Below, one piece after another: positions 1 through 9,717 of a stretch of DNA of 64,000 nucleotides (position 1 is its first letter; the number at the start of each line of letters is the position of its first letter). Position numbers and translations under genes: made by a program. The notes under the pieces were generated by a model. That model made no database searches. It had not been told where the DNA came from and was given only the letters and a program-made list of their open reading frames with translations. Source of the DNA: Tissierella praeacuta DSM 18095 (lineage in GTDB: Bacteria > Bacillota > Clostridia > Tissierellales > Tissierellaceae); the NCBI RefSeq assembly GCF_900128955.1, contig NZ_FQTY01000003.1, positions 124,001-188,000 of the forward strand, given 5' to 3'.

Positions 1-160
1 ATTTCCTTATAATTTAATACCTAATGGAAAAAAATATAATTGGAGACGAGGCAAACATTCTGTAATGTTTTATTATTATAAGGATTATATTATTTGGGGA
101 TTTACTGCAAGAATGACAAAGAATTTTATTGATATAATTAAAGGACCTAAGATAACTTAG
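1..160 (+). CDS. C-terminal end of a Nudix hydrolase (CoA pyrophosphatase-like), partial
   Basis: An open frame enters from the left edge (codons in phase from base 2) and stops at TAG 158-160, giving about 52 residues. The segment YKDYIIWGFTARMTKNFIDI resembles the C-terminal end of YeaB/NudL-type CoA pyrophosphatases, where a Y-x-W-G-x-T-A-R motif precedes the last helix. The Nudix box itself lies outside the window. This family cleaves CoA and its derivatives to phosphopantetheine and adenosine diphosphate. Only the tail is visible, so substrate and start cannot be judged. The gene converges on the MATE gene with a 3-base gap and no visible terminator between them. Confidence 0.6.
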   Translation, partial: FPYNLIPNGKKYNWRRGKHSVMFYYYKDYIIWGFTARMTKNFIDIIKGPKIT

Positions 161-163
161 ATC

Positions 164-1540
164 CTAATTTTCTTCTATTATATCATCACCAAGATTTTTT
201 ACACTATTAATTATAAAATACGCAGTAATTACAGAAGCTATTAAGTCCGAAATAGGTCCTGCTAACCAAACTCCAGTTAATCCAAAAATCTTTGGCAATA
301 TTATTAATGCAGGAATAAGAACTAATACTTGTCTTGATAGACTAAGTAACATTGCCTGTTTAGGTTTTCCAGTTGCTTGGAAATAATTTGAGCTTACAAC
401 CTGAAATCCTATAATAGGAAACATAGATAAATATATTCTCATACCTGGAACACCAATCCTAGAAATTTCTGCAATTTGTCCACCTTTTGGTATAAATATT
501 TCATATAATTTAACTGGAAATAATTGAGTAAATATAAATCCAAATATGGTTATTGCAGTTGCCCCTATAATGGCATATTTCAAGGTAGTTTTAACTCTAC
601 TGTATTTCTTTGCACCATAATTAAATCCAATAATGGGTTGTGCTCCTTGATTGATTCCAAATATAGGCATCATCACCATCATAGCAACACTATTTATAAC
701 GGCCATACTTGAATTAGCCAAATCACCGCCATAGGTTTTTAAGCTATTATTTAATAGTACTGTTACAATACTACCAGCCAATTGCATACTAAAAGGTCCT
801 AATCCAATTAAAACTATGTTTTTTATGATATCTGGTTTTAATCTTAAATATTCTTTTTTAACATTCAGCATACTCTTTCCACTAAAGAAATATCTCATAA
901 CCCATATAGAAGATAATCCTTGAGAGATAATAGTTGCAAGGGCAGCACCTTCTACTCCCATATCAAATAAAAATATAAATATAGGGTCAAGTATAGTATT
1001 TGAAATTGCACCTATTAGCATGGTTTTCATGGCAATAGTTGGATTGCCTTCACCTCGAATAAAATTATTCATACCAAAGCCAATAGCTTGTAAGGGTGCA
1101 CCGATTAATATTATTTTCATATAATCATAGGCATATCCAAAGTTTGAAGGAGAAGCACCAAAGATATTTAATAAAGGTTTTAAAAACATAAGACCAAATA
1201 TGGAAATAAATGATGATATTAATATTAGAAGGACAAAGGAATTACCAGCAACTTTTTCAGCTTCTTCCTTACGGTTTTGTCCTAATTTAATAGATACTAA
1301 TGTATTGCCACCTATACCAATTAACATAGAAAATGCCATAATGATTAAGGAAATTGGTAAACTAATAAATATGCCGCCAATGGCAAGTTCACCTACACCT
1401 TTACCTATAAAAATTCTATCTACAACATTGTATAACGCATTTACAATCATTCCAGTGATTGCAGGTATAGAGAATTTAATCAATAGTTTTCCAATAGGTT
1501 CTTCTCCCAATAGTTTTTTTCTTTCGTTTTCTTTATCCAT
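164..1540 (-). CDS. MATE family multidrug/sodium antiporter
   Basis: A 458-residue polytopic membrane protein with about twelve hydrophobic segments in two homologous halves, the size and pattern of MATE exporters. The N-terminus reads GEEPIGKLLIKFSIPAITGM followed by NALYNVVDRIFIGKG, the typical first helix of bacterial NorM/DinF-like MATE proteins. The second half carries FGINQGAQPIIGFNYGAKKY, the well-conserved mid-protein MATE motif. Members export cationic compounds using a sodium or proton gradient; the substrate cannot be predicted. The ATG has an AGGTGAG ribosome binding site. The gene stands alone, with a terminator of the upstream gene just before it. Confidence 0.9.
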   Translation of the reverse strand: MDKENERKKLLGEEPIGKLLIKFSIPAITGMIVNALYNVVDRIFIGKGVGELAIGGIFISLPISLIIMAFSMLIGIGGNTLVSIKLGQNRKEEAEKVAGNSFVLLILISSFISIFGLMFLKPLLNIFGASPSNFGYAYDYMKIILIGAPLQAIGFGMNNFIRGEGNPTIAMKTMLIGAISNTILDPIFIFLFDMGVEGAALATIISQGLSSIWVMRYFFSGKSMLNVKKEYLRLKPDIIKNIVLIGLGPFSMQLAGSIVTVLLNNSLKTYGGDLANSSMAVINSVAMMVMMPIFGINQGAQPIIGFNYGAKKYSRVKTTLKYAIIGATAITIFGFIFTQLFPVKLYEIFIPKGGQIAEISRIGVPGMRIYLSMFPIIGFQVVSSNYFQATGKPKQAMLLSLSRQVLVLIPALIILPKIFGLTGVWLAGPISDLIASVITAYFIINSVKNLGDDIIEEN

Positions 1541-1550
1541 TTTCTCACCT

Positions 1551-1592
1551 ACATAAAAAATAATTAGCCTTCTCTTTTGAGAAGGCTAATTA
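1551..1592 (-). terminator. Intrinsic terminator of the CAP-domain gene
   Basis: A perfect 14-bp inverted repeat (arms 1561-1574 and 1579-1592, loop TTTT) contains the GC block GCCTTCTC. On the minus strand it is followed by a T run at 1560-1555. It lies downstream of the CAP-domain gene and before the MATE start. Confidence 0.85.
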
Positions 1593-1642
1593 TTATTATA
1601 CCACAAAATATTATATATTAAAATAATATTTTGATTCTCTAA

Positions 1643-2449
1643 CTAATTTGTAAACATTTGAGTCCAATAGTTTGTCCCATTACTTGATTGATAATGACCT
1701 ACACCTATTTTATTGAAGCTAGGATTCATTATGTTAGCTCTATGCCCAGATGAATTCATCCATCCTCTAACTACAGATTGGGCAGATACCTGTCCTCTTG
1801 CAATGTTTTCTCCTGCAGTTCTATAACTGATACCAAAGGATTTCATCATATCAAAAGGTGAACCATAAGTAGGAGAAGTATGACTGAAATAATTATTTTT
1901 TGCCATATCCTCAGATTTTTTCCTAGCTACACTTGATAGCTCACTACTAGCTACTAAAGGCTGTAAACCTTCTTTTTGCCTTTCTATATTTACCAATCTA
2001 ACTACTTCTGCTTCTATTGATGATAGTCCTGATACAGATGGTACTTCAGTTACAGGTGGTGTAGTTGGTTTAGGGTTACTTGGTGTAGTTGGCTCAACTG
2101 GTACTGGAGTTGTTGTAGTATCAGGATTATTTGGGTTAGTAATTACAGTACCCGGTCTAGTTGTTGGTTTAGTATTAACTATTGTCCAATTCCATACTGG
2201 ATATTTATCTGTAGTTGTATTTTTTTCTATATTTGAATTGTTATTATAATTATAATTAGTATTGTAGTCGTAATTAGAGTTAGTATTGTAGTTATAGTTA
2301 TAGTTTATAGAATAACCTTTATTGTAATTGCTGTATATCCTGTTGTAGTTAAAATTTGTAAAGTTGAAACCTCCAGCATTAGCTACAGATGAGCTAAGCA
2401 TTGTAGTGGCTATTAATGAGTAGATTATCTTTCTTTTTTTTGTAAACAT
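1643..2449 (-). CDS. Secreted CAP/SCP-domain protein (YkwD-like)
   Basis: A 268-residue exported protein. Residues 1-25 form a signal peptide ending near SVANAGG. Residues 28-75 are an Asn/Tyr-rich low-complexity stretch, and residues 85-135 are a Thr/Pro-rich linker. Residues 140-268 form a CAP (cysteine-rich secretory/PR-1) domain with LVNIERQKEGLQPL, the YFSHTSP segment, TAGENIARG and GHRANIMNPSFNKIGVG, which supply the conserved His/Glu cavity residues. Bacterial CAP proteins of this type occur in spore coats and cell envelopes; their biochemical activity is not settled. The ATG follows an AAGGAGG site. A shortened paralogue lies directly upstream, which suggests tandem duplication. Confidence 0.9.
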   Translation of the reverse strand: MFTKKRKIIYSLIATTMLSSSVANAGGFNFTNFNYNRIYSNYNKGYSINYNYNYNTNSNYDYNTNYNYNNNSNIEKNTTTDKYPVWNWTIVNTKPTTRPGTVITNPNNPDTTTTPVPVEPTTPSNPKPTTPPVTEVPSVSGLSSIEAEVVRLVNIERQKEGLQPLVASSELSSVARKKSEDMAKNNYFSHTSPTYGSPFDMMKSFGISYRTAGENIARGQVSAQSVVRGWMNSSGHRANIMNPSFNKIGVGHYQSSNGTNYWTQMFTN

Positions 2450-2536
2450 ATATTGTCCTCCTTGAAATTTTAAATAGATTTAACTTATCCTAAATTATCT
2501 TATCTCCTCTCATAGATAAACCCTTAAAGGATATCT

Positions 2537-2809
2537 TTAGTTAATAGGAAGTTTTATAAGATTCCCTAACTTATTAGAAATTATTGTCCAATCAAATTTA
2601 GGGCAATTGTTATCTGTTACATTTTGCTGTATATTTAAATTTTTATTACAGTTATAGTTATAATTTGTTGTACATTCTTTGATGTAATTGTTTAATATTG
2701 AATTACAATCAAAATTTGTAAGATCGAAACTTGCAGCACTAGCTGCAGATGAACTAAGCATTGTAGCAGCTATTAATGAATAAATTACTTTTCTTTTCTT
2801 TGTAAACAT
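2537..2809 (-). CDS. Short secreted paralogue of the CAP-protein N-terminus, CAP domain absent
   Basis: A 90-residue product. I place the start at the ATG at 2809 because AAGGAGG sits 8 bases upstream; an in-frame start 24 codons further up (2881) has no better site. The first 20 residues are almost identical to the neighbouring CAP protein (MFTKKRK-IYSLIA-TMLSSS), followed by a matching Asn/Tyr-rich stretch and a P-x-F/N-W-T-I segment, after which the product ends. The CAP domain is missing. Several Asn/Tyr positions are Cys here (five Cys after the signal peptide). It could be a decaying duplicate or a small secreted peptide with its own role. No function can be assigned. Confidence 0.55.
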   Translation of the reverse strand: MFTKKRKVIYSLIAATMLSSSAASAASFDLTNFDCNSILNNYIKECTTNYNYNCNKNLNIQQNVTDNNCPKFDWTIISNKLGNLIKLPIN

Positions 2810-3107
2810 AATTTTGTCCTCCTTGAAAATTTGAGTAAATTTAACTTTCTTAACTTGCCTCCTTTCATAAATTGTAATCAATTTGTAATAAATTGAATTT
2901 TTTAAAAGTATATCATTAGTTTAAAGAATAAATAAACCCTCAATACATGGTAGGTTTACATAATATTGCCATTTATGGTCAACTATTGAGATAATTAATG
3001 GGATAATGATATAATATATTAAATATAAATTTGAATGTATTTAATATTCATTAATAATTTCTATATTTAATATTGAAATTATTAAACTATGATAGCTGTA
3101 TAAAAGC

Positions 3108-3136
3108 TTGTCAAAGTTTTGATAATGAAATATGAT
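3108..3136 (+). promoter_or_regulatory. Sigma-A promoter of the hem operon
   Basis: TTGTCA (3108-3113) and TATGAT (3131-3136) are separated by 17 bases, close to the vegetative consensus. This gives a leader of about 45 bases before hemA. The rest of the 2810-3187 gap is very AT-rich; it would also hold the minus-strand promoter of the small secreted protein, but I see no riboswitch or RNA gene in it. Confidence 0.6.
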
Positions 3137-3187
3137 TAGGGTATATAGAGCAAATGATAAAGAGAGTTTTTATATAGGAGGTAACAG

Positions 3188-4420
3188 ATGGAGGTAGTTG
3201 TCGTTGGAATAAATCATAATAACTCACCAATTGAAATACGAGAAAAGTTTTCTTTTTCTGAATCCATGAAGATTGAAGCATCAGATCAAATATTGGATAA
3301 GTCTGCAAAAGAAGTAACTATTGTTTCTACTTGCAATAGAAGTGAAATATATATAGCAAGTGATAATATTGATTTATCAATAAAGGAAGTTAAAGAATTC
3401 TATAAAGAGTTTTTTAATTTTTATCAAGCTGAGGATTATATCTTTGTTAAGATAGGAAGGGATGCTATAACTCATCTATATATGGTGGCTTCAGGTCTTG
3501 ATTCAATGGTATTAGGAGAAGATCAAATATTGGGACAGATAAAGGAAGCAATGATGTTCTCAATGGGTTTGGGATTTAGTAAAAAAGTTTTAAATAGATT
3601 ATTTATGGATGCTATAGCTGAAGGAAAAAAAATAAGGAATAAATTAAAGATATCTGAAATACCACTATCTACCAGCTATATTGGAATAAGTCTTTTAAAA
3701 AGAGAAATGGGAAATTTAAAAGGTAAGAGTGCACTAATAATTGGTGCAGGAGAAATTGGTATGTTGGCAATTAAGTATCTTTATGAAGAAGAATTAGATA
3801 GAATATATGTAACTAATAGAACATATGAAAAGATTAAAGGCATATGTAAGGATTTTAATAAATTAATTCCAATAGAGTATGAGAATAGATATAGTATATT
3901 AGAGAATATTGATATCTTGATTACTGCAACGGCAGCACCTCATACAATTATTACTTATAAAGATATGAAGAAATTATCAGATAAATTATATATATTAGAT
4001 TTAGCTCTTCCTAGGGATGTGGAAACAAGGGTTGGTGAGGATAAAAATGTAATTTTATATCATAATGATGATTTACAGCGTTTATCACAAGAGAACTTAT
4101 TGAGAAGGAAAGAGCTTTCCCAGGAAGCTTTAAATATAATAGATGAGGATGTTAATAAATATATTAATTGGATAAGTACTTTAGAGGTTGATCCTGTTAT
4201 AGAGTCTTTAAATAAAAAATGTGTATCAATAAAAGAAGAAACTATGGAATATATTAACAGAAAGGTAGAATTGGATAAAAGAGAGAAGAAAATAATAGAT
4301 AAGATGGTAATGTCTGCATTAAAGAAATTTTTAAGAGAACCCATTAAGATTTTAAAAGAAGTCAATGAGGAAAATTCAGAAGAATATATAGAAATAATGA
4401 AAAAATTATTTCAAATATAG
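3188..4420 (+). CDS. hemA: Glutamyl-tRNA reductase
   Basis: Reduces glutamyl-tRNA to glutamate-1-semialdehyde with NADPH, the first committed step of C5 tetrapyrrole synthesis. The 410-residue length is normal for the family. The N-terminal catalytic domain shows GINHNNSPIEIREK and STCNRSEIY with the active-site Cys at residue 49. The segment GLDSMVLGEDQILGQIKEA follows near residue 100. A Rossmann domain begins at ALIIGAGEIG near residue 180, and the C-terminal helical dimerisation region closes the protein. The ATG has an ATAGGAGGT site. It is the first gene of a six-gene operon whose later members make uroporphyrinogen III and siroheme precursors. Confidence 0.97.
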   Translation: MEVVVVGINHNNSPIEIREKFSFSESMKIEASDQILDKSAKEVTIVSTCNRSEIYIASDNIDLSIKEVKEFYKEFFNFYQAEDYIFVKIGRDAITHLYMVASGLDSMVLGEDQILGQIKEAMMFSMGLGFSKKVLNRLFMDAIAEGKKIRNKLKISEIPLSTSYIGISLLKREMGNLKGKSALIIGAGEIGMLAIKYLYEEELDRIYVTNRTYEKIKGICKDFNKLIPIEYENRYSILENIDILITATAAPHTIITYKDMKKLSDKLYILDLALPRDVETRVGEDKNVILYHNDDLQRLSQENLLRRKELSQEALNIIDEDVNKYINWISTLEVDPVIESLNKKCVSIKEETMEYINRKVELDKREKKIIDKMVMSALKKFLREPIKILKEVNEENSEEYIEIMKKLFQI

Positions 4421-4429
4421 AGGTGGACT

Positions 4430-5026
4430 ATGTTTTATCCAATAATGATAGATATTAGTAACAAATGTATTGTAATTGTCGGTGGTGGGGAAGTAGCTCA
4501 TAGAAAAGCAAGAAAGCTTTTGGAATTTGGGGGCAAGGTAATGATTTTAAGTCCTTGTAATATCCCCAAATTTGAGGAATTAAAAGAAAGATATAGAGAA
4601 AATTTAGATTTTATATATGATGAATATAATAAAAAATATATTGAAGATGCATTTTTAGTAATAGGAGCAACATCTTCTAAGAAAATAAATAAGCAGATTT
4701 CAGAAGATTGTAAGAGTTTGAATATATTGGTAAATATTGTTGATAGTAGAGAGGACTCTGACTTTATAACTCCTTCTATTATAAATAATGATACCTTAAC
4801 TATTTCCATTTCCACAATGGGAAGCTTTCCATATTTGAGTAAGAAAATAAGAATGGATATGGAAGATAGTTACAAGAAATTCAATAAAGAATATTTAGAT
4901 ATCTTAGAGGAATTAAGACATTTAATTTTACATAATTATAGGGAAGAAAAAAAAGAAATAATGGATCATGCTCTAAATTTAAACATAGATGAGCTAAAAG
5001 AACTTTTAATAAAGCTTAGGGATTAG
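4430..5026 (+). CDS. Precorrin-2 dehydrogenase / siroheme synthase N-terminal domain protein
   Basis: A 198-residue homologue of the CysG N-terminal module, Met8 and SirC/YlnF, which oxidise precorrin-2 to sirohydrochlorin with NAD and may also insert iron. The start MFYPIMIDISNKCIVIVGGGEVAHRKA shows the Rossmann GGGxVAxRK motif at residues 18-26. Residues 100-125 carry the NNDTLTISISTMGSFPYLS segment typical of the domain. It sits 10 bases after hemA, and the methyltransferase that makes its substrate is the cobA-hemD fusion two genes downstream. Clostridia commonly place such a gene directly after hemA. Confidence 0.9.
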   Translation: MFYPIMIDISNKCIVIVGGGEVAHRKARKLLEFGGKVMILSPCNIPKFEELKERYRENLDFIYDEYNKKYIEDAFLVIGATSSKKINKQISEDCKSLNILVNIVDSREDSDFITPSIINNDTLTISISTMGSFPYLSKKIRMDMEDSYKKFNKEYLDILEELRHLILHNYREEKKEIMDHALNLNIDELKELLIKLRD

Positions 5027-5049
5027 ATTACATAAGGAGAATTGATGAT

Positions 5050-5949
5050 ATGAAAATAATAGTAGGTACTAGAGGAAGTAAATTAGCCTTAACACAAACA
5101 AATATGGTTATAGATAGTATAAAGAGTGCTTATCCAGAAATTGAATGTGAGCTAAAGATAATAAAGACAAAAGGCGATATAGTAAAGGATCTTCCTATTG
5201 ATAAGATAGGTGGAAAGGAGATATTTACTAAGGAAATAGAAAAAGAATTACTAGATGGGACTATAGATATTGCTGTACATAGTATGAAGGACATGCCAGG
5301 GGAACTTCCAGAGGGATTAAAGCTATCCTTTTCACCAGAGAGAGAAGATTATAGGGATGTACTAATTTTAAAGGAAGGGCTAAATAGTATAAAGCATATA
5401 CCTGTTGGGGGGAAAATAGGGACAGGCAGTAAGAGAAGGAAGTATCAAATACTACAATATAGACCGGATTTGGAAGTAGTGGGAATAAGGGGAAATATAG
5501 AAACAAGAATAAGAAAAATAGAAGAAGAAAATTTAGATGGAGTGATATTAGCTGCTGCAGGAATCAATAGACTAGGTTTGGAGTTAGGAGAAAGGGTAGT
5601 TTATTTAGATAAAGATATATTATTGCCATCACCTACACAAGGTATATTAGCCATCGAGATTAGGGAAGAAGATAGTAGAATAGATAATATTTTAAAAAGT
5701 ATATCTCATGGGAAGACAGAGATTCAAAAAATTGTTGAAAGAACATTTTTAAAGGGGGTAGGGGGAAGCTGTCATATACCAGTAGGAGCATACTGTGATG
5801 TTATAGGCGATAAAATATACTTAGAAGGACTTTTAGGCACAATAGACGGGAAGATTTTAATAAGAAAGACCATAGAGGGAAATTTAGATTCTTTAGAGGA
5901 AATAGGATATAGATTAGCCAAAGATATGGTTAAGGAGATGAGCAGATAA
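5050..5949 (+). CDS. hemC: Porphobilinogen deaminase (hydroxymethylbilane synthase)
   Basis: Condenses four porphobilinogens into hydroxymethylbilane. The 299-residue length is normal. Motifs visible are GTRGSKLALTQTN at the N-terminus, KTKGDIVKDLPIDKIGGKEIFTKE, the catalytic-Asp region DIAVHSMKDMPG, and GSKRRKYQI. The dipyrromethane cofactor Cys is C241 in GVGGSCHIPVGAY. The stop overlaps the start of cobA-hemD (TAATG), so translation is probably coupled. Confidence 0.97.
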   Translation: MKIIVGTRGSKLALTQTNMVIDSIKSAYPEIECELKIIKTKGDIVKDLPIDKIGGKEIFTKEIEKELLDGTIDIAVHSMKDMPGELPEGLKLSFSPEREDYRDVLILKEGLNSIKHIPVGGKIGTGSKRRKYQILQYRPDLEVVGIRGNIETRIRKIEEENLDGVILAAAGINRLGLELGERVVYLDKDILLPSPTQGILAIEIREEDSRIDNILKSISHGKTEIQKIVERTFLKGVGGSCHIPVGAYCDVIGDKIYLEGLLGTIDGKILIRKTIEGNLDSLEEIGYRLAKDMVKEMSR

Positions 5950-7448
5950 TGAAAGGAAAGGTATATTTAATAGGGGCAGGTCCAGGAGATGCAGGTTTGA
6001 TAACGTTGAAGGGGTCAATGTATTTAAAGGAAGCAGATGTAGTAGTATATGATAGATTAGCTAGTCCTAAATTATTAGAAGAACTTAAAGAAGGATGTAG
6101 ATTAATTTATGTGGGAAAAGCATCTAGTAATCATACAAAGACTCAGGATGAAATAAATGAAATAATATTACAAGAAGCTAATAAAGGGCATATAGTTGCA
6201 AGACTTAAAGGCGGAGATCCCTATGTCTTTGGGCGGGGAGGAGAAGAGGCAGAGTACCTTTATGACAGAGGAATAGATTTTGAGGTAGTGCCAGGTGTAA
6301 CCTCTGCTATTGCTGGTCTTGCCTATGCAGGAATTCCCATTACTCATAGGGGGATAGCTACATCTTTTCATGTAATTACTGGACATCTAAAGGATGAAAA
6401 TGATGAATTGGACTGGAGATCTATAGGAGCTTTGAAAGGAACTCTTGTTTTTTTAATGGGAGTTTCAAATTTAAAGGAAATAAGGGACAATCTATTAAAA
6501 CATGGGAAAGACAAACAAACCCCTGTAGCCATTGTAAATTGGGGAACTACCCCTATGCAGCAGGTAGTAGAAGGCAATCTTTCTAATATATATGAAAAGG
6601 CAATTGAAGAAAATATAAAACCTCCAAGTTTAATAGTAATAGGAGATGTGGTAAATTTAAGAAAGAAATTAAATTTCTATGAAAGAAAGCCATTATTAGG
6701 AAAAAATATAGTAGTTACTAGGGAAAAGACTCATGCAATAGATACAATAAAAAGAATAGAAGAATTAGGTGGAAATGTTATATCATTCCCTACTATAAAG
6801 ATAGAAGAAATAAGACCTAATGAAGAATTAAAGGAAGCAATTAAAAATATTAAAAGATATTCATACCTGGTCTTTACCAGTGTTAGAGGAGTTGATATTT
6901 TCTTTAAGAGATTTTTTGATATTGGGGAAGATATCAGAAATATGGCTGGAATAAAAATTGGGGCTGTAGGAGATAAAACAGCAAATGCCATTAGAAAATA
7001 TGGTATAAATGTGGATTTTATTCCAGAGGAATTTGTAGGTGAAAGTTTAGTTGATAAGCTGAAAAAGGTATTGACTAAAGATGATAAGGTGTTGATTACC
7101 AGAGCTAAAATTGGCAGAAGGGAATTAGTAGAGGAATTATCTAAAATTTCCTTAGTACATGAGATAAAAATTTATGATACTGTAAAAAGTGAGGAAAGCA
7201 AAGAAGAAATAATAAATTCCATAAAGGATTTAGACTCATATTATTTACTATTTACATCTTCATCAACTTTTACGAATTTTATTGAAATACTAGGAGATAA
7301 TAGGTGGGTTTTAGATAAAGGTCATATAATATCCATAGGACCAATTACTACTAAAACCATAGAAGAAAGAGGATTTACTGTATATAAACAAGCTGAAACC
7401 TATACAGTAGATGGAATACTAGAATTACTTATGAAGGAGAAAAGATAA
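5949..7448 (+). CDS. cobA-hemD: Uroporphyrinogen-III C-methyltransferase / uroporphyrinogen-III synthase fusion
   Basis: A 499-residue bifunctional protein. Residues 1-245 are a SUMT (CobA) domain with GAGPGDAGLITLKG, VVYDRLAS, ARLKGGDPYVFGRGGEEAEYL and GVTSAIAGLAYAGIPITHRG. Residues 250-499 are a HemD domain beginning KPLLGKNIVVTREK, with VFTSVRGVDIFFKRF and a weakly conserved C-terminal half, as is usual for HemD. It would cyclise hydroxymethylbilane and then methylate uroporphyrinogen III twice to precorrin-2. This directs flux toward siroheme and cobalamin. The fusion is common in Clostridia. The stop abuts the hemB start. Confidence 0.96.
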   Translation: MKGKVYLIGAGPGDAGLITLKGSMYLKEADVVVYDRLASPKLLEELKEGCRLIYVGKASSNHTKTQDEINEIILQEANKGHIVARLKGGDPYVFGRGGEEAEYLYDRGIDFEVVPGVTSAIAGLAYAGIPITHRGIATSFHVITGHLKDENDELDWRSIGALKGTLVFLMGVSNLKEIRDNLLKHGKDKQTPVAIVNWGTTPMQQVVEGNLSNIYEKAIEENIKPPSLIVIGDVVNLRKKLNFYERKPLLGKNIVVTREKTHAIDTIKRIEELGGNVISFPTIKIEEIRPNEELKEAIKNIKRYSYLVFTSVRGVDIFFKRFFDIGEDIRNMAGIKIGAVGDKTANAIRKYGINVDFIPEEFVGESLVDKLKKVLTKDDKVLITRAKIGRRELVEELSKISLVHEIKIYDTVKSEESKEEIINSIKDLDSYYLLFTSSSTFTNFIEILGDNRWVLDKGHIISIGPITTKTIEERGFTVYKQAETYTVDGILELLMKEKR

Positions 7449-8408
7449 ATGAATAGAACTAGAAGATTAAGAAGAAACCCTTTCATTAGAGATATGGTTA
7501 GAGAAACTAAGTTATCATTAGATGATTTTATATATCCATTATTTATTGTAGAAGGAGAAGATATAAAAAGAGAAATTTCCTCTATGAGGGGAGTTTATCA
7601 TTTTTCCATAGATAAGGTTTTAGATGAAATAAAAGAAATCATGGATTTAGGTATAAAATCTATAATATTATTCGGCATCCCGAATGATAAAGATAGTATA
7701 GGTTCTGAAGCTTATTCAAGTCAAGGTATTATTCAAAGAGCAATAGGAGAGATTAAAAAGAAATTTCCTGAAATTTATATAGTAACAGATGTATGTATGT
7801 GTGAGTATACATCCCATGGACATTGTGGGATTGTATTGGATAATGGAGATGTAGATAATGATAAAACTTTACCATATTTAGGTAAAATTGCCCTTAGCCA
7901 TGCAGAAGCAGGAGCAGATATGGTAGCACCATCAGATATGATGGATGGGAGAGTAGGATATATAAGAAAAATATTAGATGAAAATGGATTTGAAATGATT
8001 CCAATAATGGCATATAGTGCTAAATATGCATCAGCCTTCTATGGCCCTTTTAGAGAAGCGGCAGCTTCTGCACCTCAATGGGGAGATAGGAGGTCTTATC
8101 AAATGGATCCTGCTAATTCTAATGAAGCTATAAGAGAGGTAATGTATGATATAGAAGAAGGTGCAGATATTGTAATGGTAAAACCGGCTCTTTCCTATCT
8201 TGATATCATAAGAAGAGTTAAAGATAATTTTAGGATGCCAATTGCAGCCTATAATGTAAGTGGAGAATATTCCATGATAAAAAATGCAATAGAAAATGGA
8301 ATAGTGGGAGAAGAAATAATAATGGAGGTACTAACCTCAATAAAAAGAGCAGGAGCAGATATTATTATTTCATATTTTGCTAAGGATGTGGCAAAATCTT
8401 TTAAATAA
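7449..8408 (+). CDS. hemB: Delta-aminolevulinic acid dehydratase (porphobilinogen synthase)
   Basis: Condenses two 5-aminolevulinates into porphobilinogen. The 319-residue product carries the Cys-rich zinc site [15 protein letters not shown] near residues 115-128. It also shows the two Schiff-base lysine regions, [19 protein letters not shown] and [16 protein letters not shown]. The start [18 protein letters not shown] is typical of the family. It begins one base after the cobA-hemD stop, in the same operon. Confidence 0.97.
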   Translation: MNRTRRLRRNPFIRDMVRETKLSLDDFIYPLFIVEGEDIKREISSMRGVYHFSIDKVLDEIKEIMDLGIKSIILFGIPNDKDSIGSEAYSSQGIIQRAIGEIKKKFPEIYIVTDVCMCEYTSHGHCGIVLDNGDVDNDKTLPYLGKIALSHAEAGADMVAPSDMMDGRVGYIRKILDENGFEMIPIMAYSAKYASAFYGPFREAAASAPQWGDRRSYQMDPANSNEAIREVMYDIEEGADIVMVKPALSYLDIIRRVKDNFRMPIAAYNVSGEYSMIKNAIENGIVGEEIIMEVLTSIKRAGADIIISYFAKDVAKSFK

Positions 8409-8427
8409 AAATAAGGGGGTTGAAAAA

Positions 8428-9717
8428 TTGAGTTTTGGAAAATCTAGAAAAATATATGAAGAGGGAATAAAATATATTCCAGGAGGAGTAAATAGTCCTG
8501 TTAGAGCTTTTAAATCTGTAAATACAGCACCAGTTTTTATTAAGAAAGGTTATAAAAGTAAAATAGAGGACGAAGATGGAAATACCTATATAGATTATAT
8601 AGGTTCATGGGGGCCAGCTATTTTAGGTCATTCAAATGAAGAACTTATGGAAGGAATAGAAGATATAATAAAAGATGGATTAAGTTTTGGACTGCCTACA
8701 AAGATAGAAGTAGATATGGCAAAGTTAATGGTAGAATCCTATCCAGCTATAGATATGGTAAGGATGGTTAATTCAGGTACTGAGGCTACTATGAGTGCCA
8801 TAAGAGTTGCTAGAGGATATACTGGTAGAAATAAAATAGTAAAATTTGAAGGATGTTATCATGGACATAGTGATTCACTTCTTGTAAAATCTGGTTCTGG
8901 AACCATAACCTATGGAATTCCTACAAGTTTAGGGGTGCCAGAAGAAATTGTGAAAAATACTATAGTATGTAGATATAATGATATAGAGGATTTAGAGCAA
9001 ACATTTGAGAAGTATGGAAAAGATATTGCAGCTGTAATTGTAGAGCCAGTAGCTGGTAATATGGGTTTAGTTCCAGCTACTCCAGAATTTTTAAAAACAT
9101 TAAGAGAAATAACAACGAAATATGACTCTGTACTTATATTTGACGAAGTAATTACTGGTTTTAGAATTGCTTATGGTGGAGCTAGTGAAGTATATAAAAT
9201 AGAGCCAGATATGGCCTGTTTTGGGAAAATCATAGGAGGTGGATTTCCAGTAGGAGCATATGGTGGTAAAAAAGAGATAATGGAAATGGTATCTCCTATT
9301 GGTGGAGTATATCAAGCAGGAACTCTTTCAGGTAATCCATTGGCTATGCATATGGGATATAAGAATTTAAAACTATTGCAAAGGGATAAAAACATATATC
9401 ATAAGATGGAAGAAATGGCTATAAAATTGGAAAAGGGTATTGCTGATAATATTAAAAAAACAGGTGTAAACGCCACTATAGTTAGGTTTAAAAATATGCT
9501 TACTTTATTCTTTGGAGAGGGATCATTCAATAATTATGATGATGTACAAAGATGTGATACCAGTCTTTATGCCAAATATTTTAAAGAAATGTTAAATAGA
9601 GGAATAATGCTTCCGCCTGCTCAATTTGAATGTATGTTTTTATCTGCTGCACATACAGATGAGGATTTAGAATATACTATAAAGGCGAATTATGATGCTT
9701 TAAAAGCAATTAAATAA
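8428..9717 (+). CDS. hemL: Glutamate-1-semialdehyde 2,1-aminomutase
   Basis: A PLP enzyme that converts glutamate-1-semialdehyde to 5-aminolevulinate, using the product of HemA. I choose TTG at 8428 because AAGGGGGT lies 7 bases upstream and the product (429 residues, beginning LSFGKSRKIYEEG) then has the family length. A longer frame from 8377 would run into hemB without its own ribosome binding site. Seen are YIPGGVNSPVRAFKSV, NSGTEATMSAIRVARG, VEPVAGNMGLV, LIFDEVITGFR, and the PLP-lysine region CFGKIIGGGFPVGAYGG. It is the last gene of the operon and is followed by a strong hairpin. Confidence 0.97.
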   Translation: MSFGKSRKIYEEGIKYIPGGVNSPVRAFKSVNTAPVFIKKGYKSKIEDEDGNTYIDYIGSWGPAILGHSNEELMEGIEDIIKDGLSFGLPTKIEVDMAKLMVESYPAIDMVRMVNSGTEATMSAIRVARGYTGRNKIVKFEGCYHGHSDSLLVKSGSGTITYGIPTSLGVPEEIVKNTIVCRYNDIEDLEQTFEKYGKDIAAVIVEPVAGNMGLVPATPEFLKTLREITTKYDSVLIFDEVITGFRIAYGGASEVYKIEPDMACFGKIIGGGFPVGAYGGKKEIMEMVSPIGGVYQAGTLSGNPLAMHMGYKNLKLLQRDKNIYHKMEEMAIKLEKGIADNIKKTGVNATIVRFKNMLTLFFGEGSFNNYDDVQRCDTSLYAKYFKEMLNRGIMLPPAQFECMFLSAAHTDEDLEYTIKANYDALKAIK

